Positions 9,391-17,789 of a stretch of 64,000 bases of DNA are shown here, piece by piece; the stretch's first letter is position 1; each line of letters starts with the position of its first letter. A program made the position numbers and the translations under genes. Location: assembly GCA_029222685.1 (NCBI GenBank), contig JARHVB010000085.1, positions 1 through 64,000 on the forward strand. Reading direction: 5' to 3'. This DNA is from Terripilifer ovatus (GTDB lineage Bacteria > Pseudomonadota > Alphaproteobacteria > Rhizobiales > Beijerinckiaceae). The notes below the pieces were generated by a model that was given only the letters and a program-made list of their open reading frames with translations, was not told the DNA's origin and did not search any database.

Positions 9391-9425
9391 CGTTTCCTCG
9401 CAATATTTTTCCCGAAACTGAGCTT

Positions 9426-9542
9426 GTCGTTCCCGACGCGCCCCAGGCGCGAGCGGGAATCCATGAGTCAAGGACCGCTACATCGGGAGCATCACGTTGC
9501 CCCTGGATTCCCGCCCTGCGCTTCGCTTGGCGGGAATGACAC
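9426..9542. repeat. Family A repeat, copy 2 (inverted)
   Basis: This copy has the opposite orientation to the others: the right-type half (GTTCCCGACGCGCC ... GCGGGAATCC) comes first and the left-type half (GGATTCCCG ... CTTCGCTTGGCGGGAATGAC) second. It lies between the Bug-protein gene and racemase-like paralogue 2, and would be transcribed within that operon if the genes are co-transcribed. Confidence 0.85.
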
Positions 9543-9550
9543 ACCTAGGT

Positions 9551-10288
9551 TTATCCCGCCATGGCCGGCAAAGCCTCGAGCAGATGGCCGTAGCCGGACC
9601 TCTTTTCGTTGACATGCAACCGCTTCTGGAATTCCCAGACCCGCGCCGTCACCGGATGGACGACGGGAACCTCGAGATCCTTTTCCAGCAGGTCGATGAT
9701 ATGCAGGGTGCGCCAGCCGGAACCGAGCATATAGATGGCGTCGGCGCCCTTGTGCTTCAGGAAGTGCTTCTTGATATGGGCGTAGACCTGCTCGCCCGAA
9801 AGTTCCTGCGCCTTGTTGAAGGGCACTTCGACGCCTTCCATGCATTTCACCTGGAAGCCCGCATCGGTGAAGTATTGTGCAAACGTGTTGTTGATCTCGC
9901 CGGGGAAGTAGCTCGCGCCGACGATCGATTTCGCCTTCAGCGCCCGCAGGGCGGTGATGTGATTCTGCCCGGCGGTGAAGATCGGCGTCTGGTATTTCTG
10001 CTCCCAGCCGTCGACGAGCTTCTTCTCGCCATCGAGTCCCAGCACCATGAAGGGCGGTGCGCCGTTGGGATGAATGGCGTCGCAGCCCTGTTCCGCCAAG
10101 AGCGCGATCTGCTCTTCATAGGCGCCCATGACGGTGCCGAATTCCTCGCGCGTGCCGCGCCGGATGTTCACGAACAGCGGCAGCACGCCGATGCCTTCCG
10201 GCAGCAGGCGGATGAATTCCTCCAGCGCTCCGGGCCTCAGGGTCGGGTGAATAATGCCCGCGATGCCGCGCCAGGCCGAAAAAGCCAT
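9551..10288 (-). CDS. Asp/Glu racemase superfamily protein (maleate isomerase / arylmalonate decarboxylase-like), paralogue 2
   Basis: A 245-residue paralogue of the protein at 7592-8329, aligning end to end without gaps. As in paralogue 1, the superfamily's two cysteine motifs are replaced, here by PNGAP (residues 74-78) and LGSGW (188-192); Cys69 and Cys149 are shared by both copies. An AGGAGG site lies 8 bases before the start. The arrangement paralogue 2 - repeat - Bug protein - paralogue 1, all on the minus strand, points to duplication of an enzyme gene around a transport gene, followed by functional divergence. Substrate and reaction (isomerase, decarboxylase or racemase) are not readable from the sequence. 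Confidence 0.85.
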   Translation of the reverse strand: MAFSAWRGIAGIIHPTLRPGALEEFIRLLPEGIGVLPLFVNIRRGTREEFGTVMGAYEEQIALLAEQGCDAIHPNGAPPFMVLGLDGEKKLVDGWEQKYQTPIFTAGQNHITALRALKAKSIVGASYFPGEINNTFAQYFTDAGFQVKCMEGVEVPFNKAQELSGEQVYAHIKKHFLKHKGADAIYMLGSGWRTLHIIDLLEKDLEVPVVHPVTARVWEFQKRLHVNEKRSGYGHLLEALPAMAG

Positions 10289-10330
10289 CCTTGGATCCTC
10301 CTGTTATGGTCGTTTTTTTAAGTGGCCGTC

Positions 10331-10858
10331 TTAGGCGTTTTCGAGCAGGCGGTCGCGCAGTTTGCGAAACCGGTATCGTTCGATCTTGTCGAGGTCCGTG
10401 CCGGTAACACGGATCACCCAGCAGGTCTGCGGATGCTCCGTAGAGTGGATGTAGCCAGGTCCATAGCCCTTGGTGTCGCCGCGGCGCAGGTCATATTCGG
10501 CGCTCTGAGCCAGGACCGCGCCTTCCTCGCTCTCGGGATTGACGCGGCGGTATTCCCGCATGCGGGTAAAATCATTGACGTTTCCGTAAATCGCCCAGGA
10601 TGCGCCATGCGAATGCGGCGTGCCGCGCTTGCCGCCTTCCTGCACATGCGCCAGCACGTAAAAATCGAGATCCGGATCGTGATAGAGCTCACGCTTTCCG
10701 GCGGGCATCCCCTCCGTGAACGTGGCCGCGACGAAATCAGGGTCGGTCAGCAGGCCTTTGAGCTTGTCTGCAACCTTGTCGATCCGGTTCTGGATCGGCG
10801 CGTCCGACATGAGAATCGTCCGGCTGTCTTGGCAGAAGTCTTCCAGCGCATAGGCCAT
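10331..10858 (-). CDS. Cysteine-dioxygenase-like cupin protein
   Basis: A 175-residue protein resembling the cysteine dioxygenase / double-stranded beta-helix metal enzyme family. His82 and His84 in GTPHSHGASW and His138 in GYIHSTEHP match the three-histidine iron site of thiol dioxygenases. There is no signal peptide. It is transcribed away from the Rieske oxygenase at 11026 and lies 42 bases downstream of the racemase-like gene's start on the same strand, preceding it in the reading direction. The substrate may be a thiol or a non-thiol carboxylate; family members are often misnamed, so only the fold and metal site are claimed. Confidence 0.78.
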   Translation of the reverse strand: MAYALEDFCQDSRTILMSDAPIQNRIDKVADKLKGLLTDPDFVAATFTEGMPAGKRELYHDPDLDFYVLAHVQEGGKRGTPHSHGASWAIYGNVNDFTRMREYRRVNPESEEGAVLAQSAEYDLRRGDTKGYGPGYIHSTEHPQTCWVIRVTGTDLDKIERYRFRKLRDRLLENA

Positions 10859-10914
10859 CGCATCCTCCTCATCCGATTTGCCAACAGGATAGACCGCTGC
10901 TTGACCATTGCAAA

Positions 10915-10953
10915 GCGATCATTGCCGATCGCCGGTTTCATCGTTGCGCGATG
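10915..10953. promoter_or_regulatory. Candidate operators in the divergent cupin/Rieske promoter region
   Basis: In the 167 bases between the two divergent genes lie two perfect short inverted repeats: GCGATC-N6-GATCGC at 10915-10932 and CATCG-N5-CGATG at 10939-10953. Their size and position between divergent catabolic genes fit binding sites for a dimeric regulator, but no regulator gene is adjacent. The Rieske gene has a GAGGAG ribosome site just before 11026. Confidence 0.4.
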
Positions 10954-11025
10954 CGCTCAAATCGGGGAGAGTTGCGAAAATTAAAATGATCAGGATGCCT
11001 GAGACCCAGGCTGCGAGGAGATGCA

Positions 11026-12294
11026 ATGCAAGCGCAGGATAACGAGCGGCTCGTGCGCGTCGGGCCAGGCACGCCGGCGGGCAATCTGTTCCGGCGCTAT
11101 TGGCAGCCGGCGGTACTCTCGTCCGAACTGCCGGAGAAGGATGGCGCGCCGGTGCGCCTGCGCCTGCTGGGCGAAGACCTGCTCGCCTATCGTGACAGCA
11201 ATGGCGATGTCGGCATTGTCGATGCTTTCTGTCCGCACCGCCGCGCGCCGCTGTTCTTCGGCCGCAATGAGGAATGCGGCCTGCGCTGCGTCTATCACGG
11301 CTGGAAGTTCGACAGGAACGGCGATTGCGTTGACATGCCGTCCGAACCCGTCGGCACGCCGTTGCAGGCACGGGTCAAGATCAAGGCCTATCCGGCCATC
11401 GAGAAGGCCGGCCTCGTCTGGGTCTATATGGGGCCGCGCGAGGCCATGCCGCCGGCGCCGGACTACGAATGGCTGCGCGCGCCACAGAGCCATCGTTTCG
11501 TCTCGAAGACGCTGGAGAACTGCAACTATCTGCAGGCCCTGGAAGGCGGCCTCGACACGGCGCATGTGTCGTTCCTGCATCGCGACACGACCGATCATTC
11601 CATGTCGCTGGCCGCCGCCGATGGCGCGCCGCGGCTCGACGTGGAAGTGACCGACTATGGCTACAACTACGTGTCGACGCGCAACATCGGCGCGGACCAG
11701 CGCTATGTGAGGCTCTATCAATATATCATGCCGGCGCAGCAGATGCGCTCCAACGTGCTTGGCCACACGGGCAAGCGGCCGAAAGTGCCGAAGATCGATG
11801 GCCATATCTGGATGCCGATCGATGATCACACCACCTGGGTCTACAATTTCATGTACAGCTATGATGCCTCGGTCGAGCTCGACGAGGCCTATGCGCTGGA
11901 CTATGAGACCCGCTCCGGACGCGGGCCGGACCATCTGATCCCTGGCACGTTCGCCCTCAAGCAGAACGCCTCGAACGATTATGAGGTCGATCGCGACCTG
12001 CAGAAGCGCGGCGTGTTTTCCGGCATTCGCGGCGTCAACACCCAGGACTTCGCCTTGCAGGAAGGCATGGGCACAATCGTCGATCGGTCCAAGGAGTTTC
12101 TTGGCTCGACCGACAAGGCCATCGTCACCATGCGTCGCCTGCTGCTCGATGCCACGCGCGTGGTGGAGAATGGCGAAGCGCCGCGCGGGCTCGACCCGCA
12201 AAAGCACAGCAGCATCCGCGCCCACGATGATCTGCTGCCGCAGACCGTCGACTGGCGCGAGCGTTTCGCACAGGACGCGCTGGCGCGCTGGTGA
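11026..12294 (+). CDS. Rieske non-heme iron oxygenase, alpha subunit (phthalate dioxygenase-like)
   Basis: A 422-residue ring-hydroxylating oxygenase subunit. The Rieske [2Fe-2S] ligands are Cys69 and His71 (FCPHRRAP) and Cys88 and His91 (CVYHGW). The mononuclear iron site is seen in EGGLDTAHVSFLH, with His180 and His185 and the bridging acidic residue at Glu173 or Asp177. Length and arrangement resemble the phthalate 4,5-dioxygenase / phenoxybenzoate dioxygenase group, which acts on aromatic carboxylates and needs a separate ferredoxin-reductase. No reductase gene is recognisable in the window, so electrons must come from a protein encoded elsewhere. Confidence 0.92.
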   Translation: MQAQDNERLVRVGPGTPAGNLFRRYWQPAVLSSELPEKDGAPVRLRLLGEDLLAYRDSNGDVGIVDAFCPHRRAPLFFGRNEECGLRCVYHGWKFDRNGDCVDMPSEPVGTPLQARVKIKAYPAIEKAGLVWVYMGPREAMPPAPDYEWLRAPQSHRFVSKTLENCNYLQALEGGLDTAHVSFLHRDTTDHSMSLAAADGAPRLDVEVTDYGYNYVSTRNIGADQRYVRLYQYIMPAQQMRSNVLGHTGKRPKVPKIDGHIWMPIDDHTTWVYNFMYSYDASVELDEAYALDYETRSGRGPDHLIPGTFALKQNASNDYEVDRDLQKRGVFSGIRGVNTQDFALQEGMGTIVDRSKEFLGSTDKAIVTMRRLLLDATRVVENGEAPRGLDPQKHSSIRAHDDLLPQTVDWRERFAQDALARW

Positions 12295-12325
12295 TTGAGG
12301 TTCCGTTTAGTGCTAACAAACACTC

Positions 12326-12491
12326 AGAAGCCCTCATCCTGAGGAGCGCTCGAAGAGCGCGTCTCGAAGGACGGGGGGCGTCAGGCCGCAGCCAATCAAC
12401 CGCGGTGGGGCATGACGCATTGGATAGATGCGTACTATCGCCCCGTCCTTCGAGACGCACGCTGCGCGTGCTCCTCAGGATGAGGGCTTCT
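12326..12491. repeat. Family B repeat, copy 1
   Basis: A 166-base element with long inverted ends: it opens with AGAAGCCCTCATCCTGAGGA and closes with its reverse complement. Inside, both arms continue with a variable small hairpin and then GTCTCGAAGGACGGGGG on the left and its inverse CCCCGTCCTTCGAGAC on the right, with a short unique centre. It fills most of the gap between the Rieske and RraA-type genes. Confidence 0.88.
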
Positions 12492-12537
12492 GTCGTCAGT
12501 CAGCCACTGGGCCTATCAAGAGAGGATTGAAAGCATT

Positions 12538-13209
12538 ATGGCGATGGACTCCAAAATCGCGCGTCTGCGCGCGCTCGATATTTGCGATCTCTCCGACGCG
12601 GTCGATGCGCTGGGCCTGAAACCGGCAGTGACCGGCCTGTTTCAGGTCAGCGCCGGCAAGCCGATCGCTGGCCGCGCCGTGACGGTAAAGCTCATCGCCG
12701 GCAATGCGCCGCCATCCGACCATCCGCGTCATCTCTGCACAACGGCTGTCGAGGCTGCGGGCCCCGACGATATCATCGCCATCGAACAGCGCTCCGGCCT
12801 CGATGCCGCGGCCTGGGGAGGCATTCTGGCCCGCGCCGCGCAAGTGCGTGGCATAGCTGGCACGATCATCGACGGGCCGGCGCGCGATATCGAAGAATCC
12901 AACCGCATCGGCTATGCCGTCTATGCGCGCGCGATGACGTGCCGCACGGCGCGGGGCCGTATCCACGAAGCGGAATGCCAAACACCGATTTCGTTTGGCG
13001 ACCTCACCTTGCATCCCGGCGACTACATCGCCATCGATCGCAGCGGCTGCGTCGTCATCCCGGCCGCAAGTATCGACGATGTCCTGTCGCGCGCCGAACA
13101 GATCCGCGATCGCAGCGATGACATGTGCGCGGCGGTCTATGCGGGCGTACCGGTCTCGCAAGTGATGGGCGGCAATTACGAGCACATGCTGCAGGAATTG
13201 AAGAAGTAG
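12538..13209 (+). CDS. RraA family protein (4-hydroxy-4-methyl-2-oxoglutarate aldolase-like)
   Basis: A 223-residue protein of the RraA family. Members with the motif D-x20-R-D are class II pyruvate aldolases or oxaloacetate decarboxylases that end aromatic meta-cleavage routes; others inhibit RNase E. Here GTIIDGPARDIEE (residues 108-120) supplies Arg116 and Asp117, and GGILARAAQVRG precedes it at 94-105, as in the aldolases. The catabolic setting (Rieske oxygenase upstream, HyuA/HyuB downstream) favours an aldolase or decarboxylase role. An AGAGGA site lies 11 bases before the first ATG; a second in-frame ATG two codons later is possible. Confidence 0.85.
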   Translation: MAMDSKIARLRALDICDLSDAVDALGLKPAVTGLFQVSAGKPIAGRAVTVKLIAGNAPPSDHPRHLCTTAVEAAGPDDIIAIEQRSGLDAAAWGGILARAAQVRGIAGTIIDGPARDIEESNRIGYAVYARAMTCRTARGRIHEAECQTPISFGDLTLHPGDYIAIDRSGCVVIPAASIDDVLSRAEQIRDRSDDMCAAVYAGVPVSQVMGGNYEHMLQELKK

Positions 13210-13223
13210 AGAGCGCTGTCATT

Positions 13224-13394
13224 AGAAGCCCTCATCCTGAGGAGCGCCTGTAAGGCGCGTCTGGAAGGACGGGGGCGTCATGCCGCAGCCAACAAACTGC
13301 GTCATGCTCGCGGTTGCCGCGTTGGAAAGATATCTGCCCACGCCCCCGTCCTTCGAGACGCACGCTACGCATGCTCCTCAGAATGAGGGCTTCT
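13224..13394. repeat. Family B repeat, copy 2
   Basis: A 171-base copy with the same inverted ends and inner GGACGGGGGCG arms as copy 1, separated from it by a single gene. The inner variable hairpin (CGCCTGTAAGGCG) differs from that of copy 1. It occupies the first half of the 339-base gap before the second HyuA gene. Confidence 0.88.
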
Positions 13395-13436
13395 GAGACT
13401 ATCGGTCATTTCCGATGGGCTGCTTAGCACAAGGCT

Positions 13437-13451
13437 CGATACGTATCGTAT
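13437..13451. promoter_or_regulatory. Palindrome upstream of second HyuA/HyuB operon
   Basis: A perfect 12-base palindrome, CGATACGTATCG, overlaps the inverted repeat ATACG-TAT-CGTAT in the 155 bases between repeat B2 and the hyuA start at 13549. Symmetry and position suggest an operator for a GntR- or TetR-type repressor; none is encoded nearby. No clear -35/-10 pair was seen. Confidence 0.4.
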
Positions 13452-13548
13452 GGCGGGCGTCTGGATAAATCCAGAACTTGCGATAGTCTGATCCCCAAGC
13501 CGACACGGTCGGCCGCAGCTGAGGGGCTGCGCGAGGGGGTAAAGCAAC

Positions 13549-15642
13549 GTGAGTTTTTTCATCGGGACGGACGTCGGCGGCACATTCACCGACCTATGGA
13601 TCACAGCGGACAGCGGCGAAACGCGCGTCTTCAAAAGTCCGACGACGCGCGATGTTCTCGGCGGAGTCATCGACGCGCTGCGCCTGGCTGCGGACTCGTA
13701 TGGCCTTTCCTTCAATGATCTTTGTTCCCGCATCGATCGCTTCGGCCATGGCACGACCGTCGGCCTGAATGCGCTGCTCACCGGCAACGTCGCAAGGACC
13801 GCGATCCTGACGACACGCGGCTTCGCCGACACGCTCGAGATCGGCCGCCTGCGCCGACAGACATCCGGCCTCAACGAAACCGAAGTGACGGATGTGTACC
13901 AACGCAATCGCCATCCGCCGCTGGTGCCCCGCGCGTTCGTTATCGAGATAGACGAGCGCATCGATGTCAACGGCCGCATCATCTGCCCGCTCGACGAGAC
14001 GCAGGCGCGTATGGCGATCAGGGCGCTGAAGCAGCAGGGTGTCGAGGCGATCGCCGTCTGCACTCTGTTTGCCACCGTCAATCCCGTGCACGAGACGCGC
14101 CTGCGCGAAATCGCGGCCGAAGAGCTGCCCGGCTGTTTCATCAGCATGTCGCACGAGATTTCGCCCAACATCGGCGAATATGCGCGCATGTCCACCACCG
14201 CCGCCAATGCCTCGCTGGGCCCGCTGGCCGGGCGCTATCTGGCCAAGCTCGAAGCCACCCTGCGCGAGGCCGGCATGAAAGTGCCGATCATGATGATGAC
14301 CTGCGCCGGCGGCGTGCTGCCGACATCGGTGCTCAATGATCGGCCCGCCTATGCACTGTTCTCCGGCCCTGCCGCCGGCGTCATGGGCTCGCAGGCCATG
14401 GGCGGCCAGATCGCGTTGAAGAACATCCTCACCACCGATATCGGCGGCACCAGCTTCGACGTCGGCGTGATCGTCGAAGGTCGCCCGATCATGCGCTCGG
14501 ACATTTCCGTCGCCGGTGCCGACATTCGCGTGCATTCCATCGATGTCGATTCCATCGGGGCCGGCGGCGGCAGCATCGCCTCGGTCCGCACCGGCGGCGA
14601 ATTGCAGGTCGGCCCGCGCAGCGCCGGCGCCAATCCAGGCCCCGCCTGTTACCGGCGCGGCGGCAAGGAACCGACGGCGACCGATGCCGATCTTGTGCTC
14701 GGCGTCCTCGATCCGTCCAACTTCATCGGCGGGCGCATGACGCTCGACGTGCAGGCGGCGAAAGACGCCATCGAAGACTATGTGGCAAAGCCCCTCAACA
14801 TGAGCGTGATCGAAGCCGCCTGGGGCATCCGCAAAATCCTCGACAGTCGCATGGCCGATCTGCTGCGCCGCATGACCATCGAGCGCGGCTACAATCCGCG
14901 CGATTTCACCTTGTTCGCCAATGGCGGCGCCGGTCCCTCCCATGCCTGGGTGCTGGCGGCGGAACTCGGCCTCGACGGTTTCGTCGTGCCGGCGGCAGCC
15001 ACAGCGCAATCGGCCTTCGGCACCGCGAATTCCGATCTCGTTTTCTCCACCGAGCGGCCATCCTATGCGCGCATCCAGGCCGGCCGCCAGCCCAATGAGG
15101 ATGAACTCGGCCGCATCCGCTCCGGTTTACGGATGGCGCTGGAGGATGTGCGCGCCAATCTGAAAGCGGCGGCGGCAGGCACCAATGTGAAAATCGAGAA
15201 ATTTCTTTCGATTCGCTTCCGCGGCCAGTCGAACCATCTCGATATCGCCATCACCGCCGAGACTTTCGATCTCGCCGCCTTCCAGGCCGTCACTGCCAGC
15301 TTCCAGCAGCAGTACGAGACGCTGTTCGGCAAGGGCGCGTCCTACGCGGGTGCGGGCTTCGAGATCCTCTCCGTCCGCGTCACCGGCATTGCGGTCCTGC
15401 CGCCGCCATCGGCCAGCAATGTCGGCCAGCCGCTGCAGCGCAAGGGCTCGCGGCCTGTCGTCTTCGACAACCCGGCCGAGGCTGTCGACACGGTGATCTT
15501 CCATACGGTGTTTCCCGAGGCCGCCACCGATGTCCGCGGCCCCTGCATCATCGAGTTTCCCGGCCAGAGCGTGGTTGTTCCGCCCGGCGCGCGCGCCATG
15601 GCCGACGCCAGGGGCAATCTTCACGTCAGGTTCAGCGCATGA
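13549..15642 (+). CDS. Hydantoinase/oxoprolinase family protein, HyuA-type subunit (second copy)
   Basis: A 697-residue HyuA-type subunit starting at a GTG preceded by GAGGGGG. It has the nucleotide-binding loop IGTDVGGTFTDLW near the N-terminus, TTDIGGTSFDVGV near residue 298 and GAGGGSIASV near 339. It is a divergent paralogue of the protein at 2837-4933, not a recent duplicate: identity looks moderate by eye. The stop codon overlaps the ATG of the next gene (ATGA), so HyuA and HyuB are translationally coupled. ATP-dependent ring opening or ketone carboxylation is the family chemistry; the substrate is unknown. Confidence 0.92.
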   Translation: MSFFIGTDVGGTFTDLWITADSGETRVFKSPTTRDVLGGVIDALRLAADSYGLSFNDLCSRIDRFGHGTTVGLNALLTGNVARTAILTTRGFADTLEIGRLRRQTSGLNETEVTDVYQRNRHPPLVPRAFVIEIDERIDVNGRIICPLDETQARMAIRALKQQGVEAIAVCTLFATVNPVHETRLREIAAEELPGCFISMSHEISPNIGEYARMSTTAANASLGPLAGRYLAKLEATLREAGMKVPIMMMTCAGGVLPTSVLNDRPAYALFSGPAAGVMGSQAMGGQIALKNILTTDIGGTSFDVGVIVEGRPIMRSDISVAGADIRVHSIDVDSIGAGGGSIASVRTGGELQVGPRSAGANPGPACYRRGGKEPTATDADLVLGVLDPSNFIGGRMTLDVQAAKDAIEDYVAKPLNMSVIEAAWGIRKILDSRMADLLRRMTIERGYNPRDFTLFANGGAGPSHAWVLAAELGLDGFVVPAAATAQSAFGTANSDLVFSTERPSYARIQAGRQPNEDELGRIRSGLRMALEDVRANLKAAAAGTNVKIEKFLSIRFRGQSNHLDIAITAETFDLAAFQAVTASFQQQYETLFGKGASYAGAGFEILSVRVTGIAVLPPPSASNVGQPLQRKGSRPVVFDNPAEAVDTVIFHTVFPEAATDVRGPCIIEFPGQSVVVPPGARAMADARGNLHVRFSA

Positions 15643-17789
15643 CACAAGCAGCCCTCAACCCCGTCCTCTTCGAGGTCATCCGCAATCGCCTTGTGGCGAT
15701 CTCGGAAGAAATGCGCATCGCGCTGCAGAGCGTGTCCGGTTCGCCGACCGTCACCGAGGCGTCGGATTTTTTTACTGGCGTGTTTCTGCCGGACGGCTCC
15801 TGCGCCTCCATGGGCTTTCAGGTGGCGTTCCAGGCGCCTGTGTGCGGCGCCTTCATCCGCCACATCACCCATAAGACAAAGATGCCGCTCCGCGACGGTG
15901 ACATGTTCATCGGCAACGATCCCTATATCGGCGCCCTGCACCAGAACGACGTGCAGATGGTCGGCCCAATTTTCGTCGATGGCGAGATCGTCGCCTGGGC
16001 CGGCGTCGAGGCGCATGAGGTCGATGTCGGCGGCATGGATTTCGCGAGCTGGTCGCCGAAGGCGCGCGAGGTGTTTCAGGAAGGCATGCGCATTCCCTGC
16101 GTCAAGCTGATCGACCAGGGTGAGCTGCGCGAAGACGTGCTGGAGATGATCACCACCGCCTCGCGCCTGCCGGGCCTGCTCGAACTCGACATTCGCGCCT
16201 TCATCGCCACCATCAATGTGGCGCGCGATCGTGTGCAGGAGCTGGTGCGCCGCTATGGCGCGGCGACCATCCGCCAGGCCATCGAGCGGATGATCGCGCT
16301 CACGGAAACCAAGTTGCGCGCCCGCCTGAGCGAGCTGCCGGACGGCGAATATCACGGCTGCGATTTCCTCGAGCACGATGGCCACACCAATGTGCTCTAC
16401 AAGATCGATGTCCGGGCGACGAAGAAGGGCGACAGCCTGACGCTGGATTTCTCCGGCTCCAGCAAGCAGGCGCCGGGCTTCATCAATTGCACCAGGTCGG
16501 GCCTCGCCGGCGCTGTCACGGGCGGCATCCTGCCGACGCTCGCCTATGACATGCAATGGAACGAGGGCGCGGTCGCGCCCGTCACCGTCATCGCGCCGGA
16601 CGGGCTGATCTGCACGGCGACGTTTCCTGCGCCGGTCGGCTCCGCGACGGTCGAGACCATCTGGGTCACCAACAACGCCATCATGCTGGCGCTGAACAAG
16701 ATGCTCGCCGCCTCGCCGAAATATCGCCATCGTGCTCAAGGGGTCAACGACGGCGCCATGGCGACGTTCAATCTCGGCGGCATCAACCAGTTCGGCGAGC
16801 CGTTCGGCCTGCATCTGATGGACCCGATCGCCGCCGGCGGGGCGGCGTGGCCGGGCAGGGACGGGGTGAGCGCCGGCGGGCCGATCATCTCGCCGATGTC
16901 GTCGATCGCCGATGTGGAGCGCAACGAGCAGGTCGTGCCGCTGTTCTATTTCCACCGCCGTTTGGCGCGCGATACCGGCGGGGCCGGCAAATATCGCGGT
17001 GGCCTCTCGACGGAAGTGGCGCTGACCCTCGGCGGCATCGACAAGGCCATGGCGCTGGTGATGACCCATGGCGCCGAAGCGCCGAATTCCGCCGGCCTCG
17101 GCGGCGGTTGGCCCGGCGCCACCATTCGCCAGACTATGGGCTGGAAGGCAGTCGCCGATGGCCGGCCGGCCAATGGCGGCGAGGTGGAAGTCTTCGGCCC
17201 CAAGCCGGGCCTGATGACGATGACGAAGAACGATCTCTTCGCCGTGTCCTGGCAGGGTGGCGGCGGCTGGGGCGATCCGCTGGAGCGCGATATCGGCGCG
17301 GTGGAAGCTGATGTCCGCAATGGCGCGGTATCGAAAGAGGCCGCGCGCGACGTCTATGGCGTCGCGATGACCGGGGAGGCCGCCGATCGCGCTGCCAGCG
17401 AGGCTCTGCGCAAGGAGATGCGCCGGAAGCGCGTTGGCTCTTTTGCGGATGATGCGGAGAAATTCTGCAACACGAAGCCGTTTTATCCCTTGAGCGAGAG
17501 CCTGTCGCTCGCGCGTGACAATCGCGGCGTGCATGTGGTTTCTCCGGCGGGATATATTCTTGCGACAGGCCACACGCGCTGGCGCGAAGGCGCGATCAGC
17601 GTCACCGTCGCTCAGCCGCCACAGGCCCATCGCATCCTGCTGCATGAAAACCTGAATGCGACGACGCATTATTGCCCCGCGTCCGGCGTGCTGCTGGCGG
17701 TGGACATGCACGAGAAGGGCGTAGCGCCGGTCAATGACCAGGTGCTCGATCTGCAATGGGTCGAGCGCGCTGCGGAGACCGGCGCTTGA
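15639..17789 (+). CDS. Hydantoinase B/oxoprolinase family protein with C-terminal extension (second copy)
   Basis: A 716-residue HyuB-type subunit. Residues 1-545 correspond to a full HyuB, ending in the family's GGGGWGDPLERD. About 170 further residues follow, which the first HyuB copy lacks; they include a segment HYCPASGVLLAVDMHEKG near 685-702 that recalls the small zinc-binding third subunit or fused tail of some acetone/acetophenone-carboxylase-type complexes. This would fuse two parts of such a complex. The gene overlaps hyuA by 4 bases and its stop codon overlaps the TTG start of the hydrolase gene. Confidence 0.88.
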   Translation: MTQAALNPVLFEVIRNRLVAISEEMRIALQSVSGSPTVTEASDFFTGVFLPDGSCASMGFQVAFQAPVCGAFIRHITHKTKMPLRDGDMFIGNDPYIGALHQNDVQMVGPIFVDGEIVAWAGVEAHEVDVGGMDFASWSPKAREVFQEGMRIPCVKLIDQGELREDVLEMITTASRLPGLLELDIRAFIATINVARDRVQELVRRYGAATIRQAIERMIALTETKLRARLSELPDGEYHGCDFLEHDGHTNVLYKIDVRATKKGDSLTLDFSGSSKQAPGFINCTRSGLAGAVTGGILPTLAYDMQWNEGAVAPVTVIAPDGLICTATFPAPVGSATVETIWVTNNAIMLALNKMLAASPKYRHRAQGVNDGAMATFNLGGINQFGEPFGLHLMDPIAAGGAAWPGRDGVSAGGPIISPMSSIADVERNEQVVPLFYFHRRLARDTGGAGKYRGGLSTEVALTLGGIDKAMALVMTHGAEAPNSAGLGGGWPGATIRQTMGWKAVADGRPANGGEVEVFGPKPGLMTMTKNDLFAVSWQGGGGWGDPLERDIGAVEADVRNGAVSKEAARDVYGVAMTGEAADRAASEALRKEMRRKRVGSFADDAEKFCNTKPFYPLSESLSLARDNRGVHVVSPAGYILATGHTRWREGAISVTVAQPPQAHRILLHENLNATTHYCPASGVLLAVDMHEKGVAPVNDQVLDLQWVERAAETGA

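Noticed and set aside
9391..9471. Longer N-terminus for the Bug protein from an ATG at 9471
   Set aside because: The extra residues are encoded by family A repeat DNA and place the signal peptide internally; the ATG at 9390 has a good ribosome site.
12326..13394. Repeats B1 and B2 around one gene as ends of a composite transposon
   Set aside because: The repeats have no transposase, lie in the same form elsewhere singly, and no target duplication is visible, so they are better seen as independent intergenic elements.
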